Below are positions 26,965 to 36,267 of a stretch of 64,000 bases of DNA, in pieces (position 1 is the first letter of the stretch; each line of letters begins with the position of its first letter). Below the pieces are notes generated by a model that was not told the origin of the DNA, did no database searches, and worked only from the letters and a program-made list of their open reading frames with translations. A program made the translations under genes and the position numbers. The stretch is from Planktothricoides sp. SR001 (lineage in GTDB: Bacteria > Cyanobacteriota > Cyanobacteriia > Cyanobacteriales > Laspinemataceae), in NCBI RefSeq assembly GCF_001276715.1, contig NZ_LIUQ01000020.1, positions 1 to 64,000 of the forward strand, given 5' to 3'.

Positions 26965-28941
26965 ATGAGCAATCCCAATTCTGTTCTGACAGAGGTGCTA
27001 AAAGTCTTACCTCAGCTACGTCCACAAATTTACTTTAAAACTTCTCTAACGGCCTTGTCCCATGCGATGGAAGATCAGGTTTTGGCAGGGACAGAGAAGC
27101 CTTTGGTGATTGCTTGCTTTCAACGCGAACGCTTTTATCGTCAGGAAGCCCAGCGATATCGGCGCATTGGACTTAAAAGTAATCAAGTCTATGTCCTCGC
27201 AGCACCAGATACTAATTTTAAAAATGCTTCGGGTATTCACGAAACAGTTGCTTTTGACCCCAACGATGGTCTATCTCACGAGTGGCATTTAGTGGTGGTG
27301 GCACAAACTTATGCTACTTGCTTGGTCTGTCGGGAACGGGAGGCGGTGGCAAATCTGCCGGACATTGCCGAAATAGATCAAGCCCGTCGGTTTGAGGGGA
27401 TTTGGACTTTCGATCGCCGGGTGGCTTGTGAAGCCGCAAAAGTTTTGTTGCAGCGGATTTTGGAGTATCGACCGGAGTTAGCCGAAAAAATTGAGCAAGG
27501 GCGATCGCTCTTATCAACGACAAAAACTCTAGTCTCTTATGTGAATCCTGACCCATTTGCCGATCGCCTTGTCACTTATTTGCAAGCCTCTCAGTATAAA
27601 TTAATCAAAACCTATCGATCGTTAGCCGAACAAGAACAGCGGGAAAGATCGATTAACCTGATTACTACCGCAATTCGGCGATCGCTTAATCCCGATGAAA
27701 TCTTCCAAGTGGCTGCCGAAGAAATTGGCAAAGCCTTGGGGGTTTGCCGTTGTTTAATTTACCGCTGCAAAGCCAGCGATCGCACCGCCACCATTAGCCA
27801 TGAATTTTTAAGCCCAGGAGTAGAGTCTCTCGCGGGGCAAATTTGGCCTCTGACCGAAAATCCCTTATTTCAGGAAGTTGCCGCCACCGCTGAACATATT
27901 TATATAGAAAATGCTGCCACTGACCCCAGGCTGGCCGCAGAAAAGACACAAGGCTTTATCCGTCGAGCTAATATTGGTTCTTGGCTATTGGTGCCGGTCT
28001 TATATCAAAATCAGCTAGTAGGCATGGTGGAGTTACATCACTGCGGACAATGCTCCAGAGACTGGAGTCCGCACGAATTAGCCTTAGTCGAGGGCATCAC
28101 CACCCAAATTGGGGTGGCTTTGATTCAAGGGGAAGCTTTCGCCCACTTGGAAAGTTTGAACGAACAGCTAGAAGCCTTAGACCGGACTCGCAGCAACCTG
28201 ATTGCCATTACCGGACACGAGCTCCGCACCCCCCTTTCCACCATTCAAGTTTGCCTGGAAAGTTTAGCCAGCGACCCGGATATGCCCCCTGAACTCAGGC
28301 AAGTCATGCTGAGTACCGCCTTGGATGATGCGGATCGAATGCGAAAATTAGTCCAAGACTTTTTAACCTTATCCCGCTTAGAAAGTGGTCGGGTAGAATG
28401 GCATCCAGAACCCATGCCCCTGGAAGAATGCGTCTATTTATCCCTCAGTAGTATCACGACCCGCTATCCCCAAAATAAACGACCAGAGATTATTTTGGCC
28501 GTACCGCCAGATTTGCCCTTAGTTCGGGCAGACGGTGAATGGTTGGTAGAAGTGCTGACGAAATTAATGGATAACGCTTGTAAGTTTACGCCCCCGAATG
28601 GCAAAATCACCGTCGGCGCCCAGCAGCTTGACGATCAAACCCTGGAAGTGATCGTCAGTGATACCGGACGCGGTATTGCCCGCGATCGCCTCGAAGCCGT
28701 ATTCGATCGCTTTTATCAAGAAGAAGGCGCCCTGCGTCGTACTGCTGGGGGCACTGGTTTAGGGTTAGCCATTTGTCGGCAAATTGTCACCGGGTGGCAG
28801 GGAAAAATTTGGGCCACGTCTTCGGGACTGGATCGAGGCAGTGAGTTTCATTTCACTATTCCCCTATTTACTGGCAAGTTAGATCGGCCAATCAAAGCCG
28901 CCAAACAGGGAACAGGGAACAGGAAACAGGGGAGAGAGTGA
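26965..28941 (+). CDS. DICT-GAF sensor histidine kinase
   Basis: A 658-aa kinase. An N-terminal DICT sensory domain (about 5-165) is followed by a GAF domain (about 230-390), HisKA with GHELRTPLST, and an ATPase domain with KLMDNACKF, DTGRGIARD and GTGLGLAIC. DICT is a domain associated with cyanobacterial and other two-component and diguanylate-cyclase proteins. The in-frame ATG at 26920 lies in repeat-flanking sequence; 26965 (MSNPNS) is preferred. The last 15 or so residues (QGTGNRKQGRE end) are encoded by reiterated 'acaggga/acaggaa' repeat, so the repeat block has extended the C-terminus. Confidence 0.88.
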   Translation: MSNPNSVLTEVLKVLPQLRPQIYFKTSLTALSHAMEDQVLAGTEKPLVIACFQRERFYRQEAQRYRRIGLKSNQVYVLAAPDTNFKNASGIHETVAFDPNDGLSHEWHLVVVAQTYATCLVCREREAVANLPDIAEIDQARRFEGIWTFDRRVACEAAKVLLQRILEYRPELAEKIEQGRSLLSTTKTLVSYVNPDPFADRLVTYLQASQYKLIKTYRSLAEQEQRERSINLITTAIRRSLNPDEIFQVAAEEIGKALGVCRCLIYRCKASDRTATISHEFLSPGVESLAGQIWPLTENPLFQEVAATAEHIYIENAATDPRLAAEKTQGFIRRANIGSWLLVPVLYQNQLVGMVELHHCGQCSRDWSPHELALVEGITTQIGVALIQGEAFAHLESLNEQLEALDRTRSNLIAITGHELRTPLSTIQVCLESLASDPDMPPELRQVMLSTALDDADRMRKLVQDFLTLSRLESGRVEWHPEPMPLEECVYLSLSSITTRYPQNKRPEIILAVPPDLPLVRADGEWLVEVLTKLMDNACKFTPPNGKITVGAQQLDDQTLEVIVSDTGRGIARDRLEAVFDRFYQEEGALRRTAGGTGLGLAICRQIVTGWQGKIWATSSGLDRGSEFHFTIPLFTGKLDRPIKAAKQGTGNRKQGRE

Positions 28942-29216
28942 ATAGTGAATAGTGAATAGTGAATGTTGATTGTTGTTTGTTGTTTGTTGTTTGTTGTTTG
29001 TTGTTTGTTGTTTGTTGATTGTTGTTTGTTGTTTGTTGATTGTTGTTTGTTGTTTGTTGATTGTTGTTTGTTGATTGTTCTTGGTTCTTTCTTCAACAAC
29101 CAACCAAAGAATCCCTACCCAAAGAATCCCTACCCAAAGAATCCCTACCCAACAACAACCAACCAACCCCCAACCAACAACAACCAACCAACCCCCAACC
29201 AACAACCAACCAACAA
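28942..29216. repeat. Heptamer arrays between convergent genes
   Basis: Contains gaatagt x3, then about 19 units of ttgtttg/ttgattg (28964-29086), then three 15-bp units aaagaatccctaccc (about 29105-29150) and aaccaac-type units. Both flanking genes end at the repeat edges. Confidence 0.93.
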
Positions 29217-32200
29217 CTAACAACCAATAACTAACAATTCCTCAAACAATTGATCGCCCAAGGTCATTAGTCTCAGGGAAGGATGTTCGTCAAAAACTTC
29301 GGGATAAAAGGTGACTGATATTTCTTGATTTTGATAGGTTAACTGCCAAATTTTATCGCCTATTGGGGTGAACACAATTCCCCGCGATCGCAAAAGTTCT
29401 GCCATTATTTCCGATTGGGTAAAAAGTTGCTCAATTTCTGCTGGAGTAATCGGAGAAACGGGCAAAGTTTGGCGGATTTCGGCTAAATCTGCCTCCACAT
29501 CCATGCCCACCATTTCATCTAAATCTGGACGTAAAAAGGGGCGATCGCATTCTCGGTCAAATTCTGCCATTAATACATCTTCTTCTTCCGGGTCTGCACT
29601 CATCACCACTTTTTCAATAAAGGTGGGAACTTGGGCTAAAATTGGCTGCAAATGTCCCACCACATTGGTAAATAAATTGATGCGATCGCGCAATTTTTTA
29701 TATACTTTGGCCTCAACCGTACCATCATAATAAAAATTATGCACTTTTACCGTAGGATAGCGCTGACCTATGCGATCTAAGCGGCCAATTCTTTGTTCTA
29801 CCCGCATCGGATTCCACGGCAAATCATAATTAATTAAAACCCCACAAGTTTGTAAATTTAAACCCTCGCTGGCGGATTCTGTACAGATTAAAACTTGAAT
29901 TTCTCCATCTCTAAACATTCGTTTAATTTGTTCTTTTGGCACCAATCGCCACATATACTTAACCTGGTTATTCTTAACCAGGTTATTCGGCGAATTTACC
30001 CCCTCTAGTAACTCCCCACCTCGTCCCGAATAACAAGCCACGCGATCGCCGTATAATTGGCGAATTTGCTCCCGGAGATAATCCATTGTATCCGTATATT
30101 GGGTAAAAATAATCGCGCTTTCTCGTTCTAACAATTCCTGCCGTAAAGTTTCCAGCAAAAAAGATAACTTACTATCGTCACCCGTATTTTCAAATTGGCG
30201 TAATAAATCTTCTAAATACTCTATCTCTTTCGGATCTACCGGGTTTAATCCAGGGTTTAATCCAGGATTAAAATACTGTTCCAACCCTTGAATCACCGCA
30301 TCATCCGCATCATCTAAATCCGCCAAATCATCAGGAGTAATACTAATCCCTTCTAACCGTCGTTGTAAAGATTCTCTAATCGCATAAAAAGAACTGGTTA
30401 ACCGTTTCCGATATAAAGTCATTAAAAAACCTAGGGCTTTCCGGTTCTGTTTTTCCGCTAACTTATAGAAATTTCTCACATAATCGCTTACCGCTTGATA
30501 TAGAGGAATTTCCCGATCGCTTTCCAGGGCGATCGCATTATCTTGGACAACCCGTTGGGGAATATCTTGGGTTAACATTCCCCGCTTATAATATTCCCGC
30601 AAAGTATCGCGAGTATGGCGAAACATCAAATCTTTCAGGGGAGTATTCACCGTCAAATATTGGCGGGATAACTGCATAAAATCCGCATTTTCCAGTAACT
30701 TTTTCCCATGCACCAAAGGCTTGCCCCGGTTCCAGGTATCTTGGATTTGATAGGCTAACACACGGTTATTTTTTTCCAGATATGCTTGGAACCGGGGGCA
30801 AGGTTTTCCCCCAAACTGGAAATAATCGCGAGACATTTCTTGCCAAAATTTTAGCAATTGCTCGTCCGGTTTACTTGACAAGGTAGTAGATAATGTGCTA
30901 GATAATGTGCTAAAATAATTACAGAAGTTATCCCCATAACGCCAATGACCATTTAAGCCCAACAAATCTAGTAAATCAAATACCTCAATAGGGTCAATTT
31001 GCATCGGCGTAGCGGACAATAAAATTAAAGCCTTGGTCTGGGTTTTTAACTGCTGCATCAGTTGCAATAAACTATTGGGAGTTTCCTGACGGGCTTGGGG
31101 ATTTTTGCGGCGGGCATGATGGGCCTCATCTAAAATAACTAAATCCCAAGGTTCTGCCCCTAACAATTCCCCTTGTCTCTCCTTGCGGCGGACTAAATGA
31201 GAAGAAGCTAAAATGCGATCGCACTGATTCCAGGGATTCCCAGAATTAGCCGAAATTTCCGTTATTTTATCCGCCGACTTAAAGCTACCTTGGCGATAAC
31301 TCCAAAAATCCAAATTAAACTTTTCCCTAAGTTCCTCTTGCCATTGGGGTTGTACCGTTGCCGGGACAAGAATCAACACTCGTTTCACCTTTTGGCTAAC
31401 CAACAAATAGCGCAAAATCAGCCCGGTTTCAATAGTTTTCCCCAACCCCACCTCATCAGCAATCAAAAAATTATTCGGGAAACTTGCGGCAACGCGGCGC
31501 AATATTTTTATTTGATGTAACCAAGGTTTAATCGGAATTGACTTTAAGCAAAAATCCAAACACCCCGGATGTTCGTGTATTTTTAACAGGGCATTTAATA
31601 GGTCTGTTTGGTGGGGTGTAGGGGGAAGAGGGGGAAGAGGGGTAAGCCGCCGTCGTGTAGGGTGTAGGGTGTAGGGTGTAGGGAAGAGGGATATTTCTTT
31701 TGTAGGGGCGAATGGCCATTCGCCCCTACGACTTTTCACTTCTCCCCCCACACTCCCCACACTCCCTTCATCCCAACTAGGTCTTTCCCCAGGGCTATAT
31801 CGTAATAACTTTTGGCGAATCGCTTCGGGAACTGCAAATAACTTCACATTCGGGGCTAAATCATGCCAAAGCGTCTCAAACCGATAAACTTCTTCGGTGA
31901 CACGCTGCATATCTCGATCGCCTTCCCAACTGCAATAAACATGAAACGACTCGATATTTTGTTCCCAACCACTGAGGGATTCATTATTTGACCCAAAGCA
32001 AACTAACTGATTATATTCTGCATCGGTAAAAATTCCCACTTTCTCATGGAAAATATGATGGCGATCGAGTTGTTGTTCCGGGCTTTCTGGCGTCCCATCT
32101 TTTTGCAGAGGAATGGCAATTTTTATCTCTAAATAACCATATTGAATCAACCAAGCCAAAATTTCAAAATGTTTCAACTGGGCAAAAGTTTCCGGCGGAG

Positions 32201-32492
32201 TTAAATCTGCATCCAACCGAGAAATCATCGCCTCCCGCAACTCATAGCCTTTTTTAATCGCCTCTAAATCTTGGGGTTGAAATTGGCAACCTAAAATCAG
32301 GCGCATTTTCCCTTCATTCTGCAACAATCCCCCCAGACCCCCGGCAACTTTACTTAAAATTGCACTATTAAAAAATCCCGATTTGCGATCGTAGTTTATG
32401 GAACATTCCAATGCCGGAATGTAGAAATCAAAAATCGGGTTATCTTCATTACTAGAATAACTTAATTTCCAGCTTTTTTCTTTAAATAGCAT
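29217..32492 (-). CDS. PLD-nuclease/SNF2 helicase of the DUF499-DUF1156 cassette
   Basis: 1091 aa from 32492 (MLFKEKSW). The frame extends to 32606, but those 38 residues are translated repeat (QPTTNNQQ..). The N-terminal domain holds one HKD-like phospholipase-D motif (HEK at 187-189, then GSNNES and Glu219, numbered from the 32606 ATG). The SNF2/DEAH helicase follows: Walker A EVGLGKT (385-391), DEAH box ILDEAHHARRK, SAT motif LLSATPM, and motif VI QRIGRLDRIGQ. Residues 281-332, between nuclease and helicase, are repeat-derived. Last gene of the four-gene cassette, so presumably the effector or translocase: it could cut or remodel unmodified DNA (inference). No Shine-Dalgarno is seen; the repeat abuts the start codon. 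Confidence 0.88.
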   Translation of the reverse strand: MLFKEKSWKLSYSSNEDNPIFDFYIPALECSINYDRKSGFFNSAILSKVAGGLGGLLQNEGKMRLILGCQFQPQDLEAIKKGYELREAMISRLDADLTPPETFAQLKHFEILAWLIQYGYLEIKIAIPLQKDGTPESPEQQLDRHHIFHEKVGIFTDAEYNQLVCFGSNNESLSGWEQNIESFHVYCSWEGDRDMQRVTEEVYRFETLWHDLAPNVKLFAVPEAIRQKLLRYSPGERPSWDEGSVGSVGGEVKSRRGEWPFAPTKEISLFPTPYTLHPTRRRLTPLPPLPPTPHQTDLLNALLKIHEHPGCLDFCLKSIPIKPWLHQIKILRRVAASFPNNFLIADEVGLGKTIETGLILRYLLVSQKVKRVLILVPATVQPQWQEELREKFNLDFWSYRQGSFKSADKITEISANSGNPWNQCDRILASSHLVRRKERQGELLGAEPWDLVILDEAHHARRKNPQARQETPNSLLQLMQQLKTQTKALILLSATPMQIDPIEVFDLLDLLGLNGHWRYGDNFCNYFSTLSSTLSTTLSSKPDEQLLKFWQEMSRDYFQFGGKPCPRFQAYLEKNNRVLAYQIQDTWNRGKPLVHGKKLLENADFMQLSRQYLTVNTPLKDLMFRHTRDTLREYYKRGMLTQDIPQRVVQDNAIALESDREIPLYQAVSDYVRNFYKLAEKQNRKALGFLMTLYRKRLTSSFYAIRESLQRRLEGISITPDDLADLDDADDAVIQGLEQYFNPGLNPGLNPVDPKEIEYLEDLLRQFENTGDDSKLSFLLETLRQELLERESAIIFTQYTDTMDYLREQIRQLYGDRVACYSGRGGELLEGVNSPNNLVKNNQVKYMWRLVPKEQIKRMFRDGEIQVLICTESASEGLNLQTCGVLINYDLPWNPMRVEQRIGRLDRIGQRYPTVKVHNFYYDGTVEAKVYKKLRDRINLFTNVVGHLQPILAQVPTFIEKVVMSADPEEEDVLMAEFDRECDRPFLRPDLDEMVGMDVEADLAEIRQTLPVSPITPAEIEQLFTQSEIMAELLRSRGIVFTPIGDKIWQLTYQNQEISVTFYPEVFDEHPSLRLMTLGDQLFEELLVIGC
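31611..31766. repeat. Mosaic repeat insertion inside the helicase reading frame
   Basis: A 156-bp block (52 codons) contains four 7-bp units of gtgtagg, the GGGCGAATGGCCATTCGCCC palindrome (31707-31726) and cccccacac-type units. These are the same modules seen at 1-55, 23760-23880 and 36000-36260. The frame stays open because the sense strand reads the CCCTACA orientation, which has no stop codon in any phase, whereas TGTAGGG does. Confidence 0.9.
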
Positions 32493-33147
32493 TTTTTGTT
32501 GTTGGTTGATTGTTGATTGTTGGTTGTTGTTTGTTGGTTGTTGGTTGTTGGTTGTTGGTTGTTCATTATTCAATCTGTAGGGGCGAAGCATAAAGCCTGA
32601 CGGCATAGCTTCGCTTACCGGGCAAAGAATTTATGGGAAAAAACCAACAATGTATTACCCGAATGCTTCGCCCTAACATTGTTTGTTGGTTGTTGGTTGT
32701 TGTTGGTTGTTGGTTGTTGTTTATTCAATCTGTAGGGGCGAAGCATAAAGCCTGACGGCATAGCTTCGCTTACCGGGCAAAGAATTTATCGGAAAAACCC
32801 AACAATGTATTACCCGAATGCTTCGCCCTAACATTCGGGCAAAGAATTTATCGGAAAAAACAAACAATGTATTACCCGAATGCTTCGCCCTAGCATTCGG
32901 GCAAAGAATTTATCGGAAAAAACAAACAATGTATTACCCGAATGCTTCGCCCTAGCATTCGGGCAAAGAATTTATCGGAAAAAACAAACAATGTATTACC
33001 CGAATGCTTCGCCCTACCATTGTTGATTGTTGATTGTTGATTGTTGATTGTTGATTTTTGATTTTTGATTTTTGATTGTTGAACAAAAGAATCCCTACCC
33101 ACCAACCACCAACCACCAACCACCAACAACCAACAACCAACCAACAA
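32493..33147. repeat. Repeat-filled junction between methyltransferase and helicase genes
   Basis: Contains ttggttg heptamers, two copies of a tgtaggggcgaagcataaag-led module (32577 and 32731), and five copies of a unit running from gggcaaagaatttat to cccgaatgcttcgccct. The last three are exact 62-bp tandem units at 32832, 32894 and 32956. Then come ttgattg and aaccacc heptamers. Each 62-bp unit makes a cccgaatgc/gcattcggg hairpin with its neighbour. No coding sequence is supported. Confidence 0.93.
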
Positions 33148-35946
33148 CTAATAACTAATCGTCAATTGTTCATAAACCACCTTAGCCTTAATCTCATCCA
33201 TTGCTGACCACAAATCCAGCAAATTCCGTTCTTCGGAAATGCGTTTTTTCTCATCCCCAATCCGGGGAATAGCCTTCAAAGCAACCTCGATCGCCTTCAT
33301 AAAATTATCATTAGTCACCAAATTAGTATCTTGCATAAACTTACGGACTGCTTGGATATCGTTTTCCTCCTCATAAATAGCGACGATCGCGTGGATTCCA
33401 TCCACCAAATAACGGCAAGAAAAATCTTTGGCTTCCGTGGAAAAAGCCCGTTTTTTCCATCGTTGGGTTGGAGTTAAGAGTTTACAAGTACCTCCAGAAG
33501 CACTTAGCAATTTATGAGTTTTGTCCAAGTCGGACACATTAAAACCGCCAATAGCTAAAGCTAATTGTCGCGCTTCATCATAAGGAAATTCGCGGGCTTT
33601 AAAAGCATCCCAAGCCAAAAAATACCATTGAGTTAAAGAGTCAAATCCCTGGGTATCCGTTTGGACTAATTTGCGGAAACGATAAGCTGCGATCGCTTTT
33701 CGGGCTTCCGCAAAAGCCACCTCTGGGCGAACTTCATCCCCACTGCTATTATAAATGGGATAAGACCGACTAAACACATTTAAAGCCGGACCAAAAGCAC
33801 TTAAATATAAATCGATTCCCGTAATATCATTATCCTCAAATTCCGGGGCGCGTTGTTCCACCAAATTAGCCACTTCCGGGCGCAAATCATCCCACCAAGC
33901 GGCTTCAGCGTTCGGGTTGCGTTTGCGGCAAACTAGCAACACCGTACTAGAAACAGAATTTTTCTGGGCTTGATGTAAATTTTGGGGATTTTCTGTGCTC
34001 ACAGACCAAGAAGCGGTAATTTCAAAACCCGCATCAATTAATGATTTAGTCAGCACATCCCAGGCGCCGGAATCTTTATGATTAAATTGTACGGTCATCA
34101 CCCCATCATCCCGCAAAACTCGATAATATTCGCCAAAAGCCAAGGCCATTTTTGCCTCATAATCTTGGGCGGCTAATTCATCGGCTGAAGTACCCATATC
34201 CCGAAAACGAGACGGGTTCGCGACCGCTTCTCGGTGTTTATCCGTGAGTTCTGACCAGAATAATTCGGGGAAAATATCCCCTAATGTCCGTTTCATCCAA
34301 ACATAGAAAAAATCGGAAAGATCGGCATAAGGAATTGTTCCATAATAGGGCGGGTCAGTAATAACCGCATCCACAGATTTATCGGCAATATGATAAAGGC
34401 TATCCGCCGAAGCCGCATCAATTTTTATGCTTTTGGGGTCGGTTTCTAGGATACCCGGTAAGCTGAGAGATTGAGGTTTTGTGCCGAATAAATTACATAA
34501 AGGTGTGTAGTCTTTTGCTCCTTCTTCTTGACACGCTTTCCAAAGTTCAGTTGCCCCATTAACTTCTGGATAATTCCACATTAAATTTAATGCGTGTTGT
34601 GTTGATGCTTTTTGAATACAAGCTCTAGCAGCGTTATAAATAACTAATCTACAATTCGCATCAACACATCTATCTAATACTAAAGCCAAATAAGTGCAAA
34701 TGGCCTCTACTTTTTCCGGTTCATACTCAGCCCGGATTAACTCCTTCGCTTCGTTGATAATTTCTACATAAGTCACCAGGGTTAAAAGCTGACGCGGGTT
34801 AAATATTTGAAACCATTGTTTACAATAACCAAGAATTTGCCCATGATCGTTTATAATATACTCATTAGGTATTAAGTTATTAATTTGCCATTTATAATCT
34901 TGATTTTTCAAATATTCTTGGCTTAACTTCCATCCCGCTATATCAAACTCATTAGAAAGTCTAAACTCTAAACTGCTTTTTCCTTTTTTATAAGCCACTG
35001 CATATAACTGATGTCCTAAACCGACAGATTGGGCTTGAGACTTAATCACTTCATCCTCAATAATATTGCCACAAGTAGGACATCTACCCACCCCACGACT
35101 AACGGTAATGTAATCATCAGGATTGTATTCACCATCATCGGTTTTAATCGTTGTTCCTTTCCCTTTTTTCCCCTTAATTAACTCAAAATCAACCCGCTTT
35201 TCTGTCAGATTGGGAATTGGTTTCACCGCGTACCAATCACTCGTAACTTTTCTAGCTTGTCCTTTTCCAGCATAGTTACTTGTTTTACTTAACCACCAAT
35301 TTGGACTTAAGGGAACCACAGACTGACAACTAGGACAAACTACCGTATGTGCCCATAAATAATTTTGCACAACTTCCTCACTTTCCGGGGTTGAAGGGAA
35401 AAAATCCGCTAATCTTTTCTCCGCTTCATCCCCGACCCACTTCACCCAACGGTCAATATCCACTTGTAAATCGGGGCCAAATTTTACCGGATATTCCATT
35501 GCAGCTTTCATAGTCACAACTGCCACCGGATTCAAATCCGAAGCTAACACATTTAACCCATATCTAGCCGCTTCAAAAGGAATACTCCCCCCACCAGCAA
35601 AAGCATCTAAAACTGTAGGGGTTCGGTTGCCCCAAACTCTCTCACAATAATCATGGACTTTCCCTACTCGAAAATATCCTGGAGGCACTTTATAAAGTCG
35701 CAAATTAGCATCAGGTTTTAACCCCTCCAATTCTGGATGTAATCCCAGTAAATATTCAAACTCATCTAATGAAATATCCTCTGGCAACAGAGAAGCCAAA
35801 ACCGAAGCGCGAGAGAAAGATAACGGCTTCCGAGAATACCAGCGGTGTAGTCCTTTAAATGGATTGCCCCCATGTTCATAAGCCACCTGTTGATTTAACA
35901 GTTTCACTGGCATAATTCTCTCGATCAATAATCTATCTTTGTTCAT
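33148..35946 (-). CDS. DUF1156 DNA adenine/cytosine-N4 methyltransferase
   Basis: A 932-aa protein. The N-terminal DUF1156 pattern NPFKGLHRWYSRKPLSFSRA lies at 28-47. SAM-binding motif I is FAGGGS (116-121), and catalytic motif IV is DPPYYG (about 530-535). The order motif I, long target region, motif IV is that of alpha-class amino-methyltransferases (N6-adenine or N4-cytosine). Between them lie paired Cys (CPSC near 208, CPTC near 290) suggesting a zinc ribbon. Expected role: mark self DNA for the cassette. The 5' and 3' flanks are both tandem repeats, starting at the start codon and within a few bases of the stop. Confidence 0.9.
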   Translation of the reverse strand: MNKDRLLIERIMPVKLLNQQVAYEHGGNPFKGLHRWYSRKPLSFSRASVLASLLPEDISLDEFEYLLGLHPELEGLKPDANLRLYKVPPGYFRVGKVHDYCERVWGNRTPTVLDAFAGGGSIPFEAARYGLNVLASDLNPVAVVTMKAAMEYPVKFGPDLQVDIDRWVKWVGDEAEKRLADFFPSTPESEEVVQNYLWAHTVVCPSCQSVVPLSPNWWLSKTSNYAGKGQARKVTSDWYAVKPIPNLTEKRVDFELIKGKKGKGTTIKTDDGEYNPDDYITVSRGVGRCPTCGNIIEDEVIKSQAQSVGLGHQLYAVAYKKGKSSLEFRLSNEFDIAGWKLSQEYLKNQDYKWQINNLIPNEYIINDHGQILGYCKQWFQIFNPRQLLTLVTYVEIINEAKELIRAEYEPEKVEAICTYLALVLDRCVDANCRLVIYNAARACIQKASTQHALNLMWNYPEVNGATELWKACQEEGAKDYTPLCNLFGTKPQSLSLPGILETDPKSIKIDAASADSLYHIADKSVDAVITDPPYYGTIPYADLSDFFYVWMKRTLGDIFPELFWSELTDKHREAVANPSRFRDMGTSADELAAQDYEAKMALAFGEYYRVLRDDGVMTVQFNHKDSGAWDVLTKSLIDAGFEITASWSVSTENPQNLHQAQKNSVSSTVLLVCRKRNPNAEAAWWDDLRPEVANLVEQRAPEFEDNDITGIDLYLSAFGPALNVFSRSYPIYNSSGDEVRPEVAFAEARKAIAAYRFRKLVQTDTQGFDSLTQWYFLAWDAFKAREFPYDEARQLALAIGGFNVSDLDKTHKLLSASGGTCKLLTPTQRWKKRAFSTEAKDFSCRYLVDGIHAIVAIYEEENDIQAVRKFMQDTNLVTNDNFMKAIEVALKAIPRIGDEKKRISEERNLLDLWSAMDEIKAKVVYEQLTISY

Positions 35947-36267
35947 GGTTGTTTGTTGGTTGTTGGTTGTTGTTTGTTGGTTGGGGTGTAGGGTGTAGGG
36001 TGTAGCCCTTCGGCAGGCTCAGGGTAAGAGGTGTAGGGTGTAGGGGGGAGAGGGTTTAGGGTGTAGCCCTTCGGCAGGCTCAGGGTAAGAGGTGTAGGGT
36101 GTGGGGAAGAGTGAAGAGTGAATAGTGATATTTATGCATAACTTTTAACTTGTACGGGCGAATGGCCATTCGCCCCTACGAATGCATCACTTTCTTCCCC
36201 TACACCCTACACCCTACACCCTACACCCTCCCTTCCCCCTACACCCTACACCCTACACCCTACACCC
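35947..36267. repeat. Repeat-filled junction in the defence cassette
   Basis: Contains ttgtttg/ttggttg heptamers, gtgtagg heptamers, two copies of tagcccttcggcaggctcag, gaatagt, the GGGCGAATGGCCATTCGCCC palindrome (about 36158-36177) and ccctaca heptamers (about 36200-36265). The 141-aa gene stops at the far edge. Confidence 0.93.

Noticed and set aside
28879-29223. 114-codon frame rich in Val, Gly, Asn and Gln
   Set aside because: Translation of heptamer arrays; not a protein.
32571-33020. Possible CRISPR array
   Set aside because: Repeats are contiguous 62-bp tandem units with no unique spacers, and no cas genes are nearby.
32890-33147. 85-codon minus frame
   Set aside because: Made of 62-bp and heptamer repeats.
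36200-36265. Telomere-like CCCTACA repeats
   Set aside because: Resemble plant-type telomere repeats by chance; they sit inside a bacterial gene cluster and are one of several heptamer arrays.
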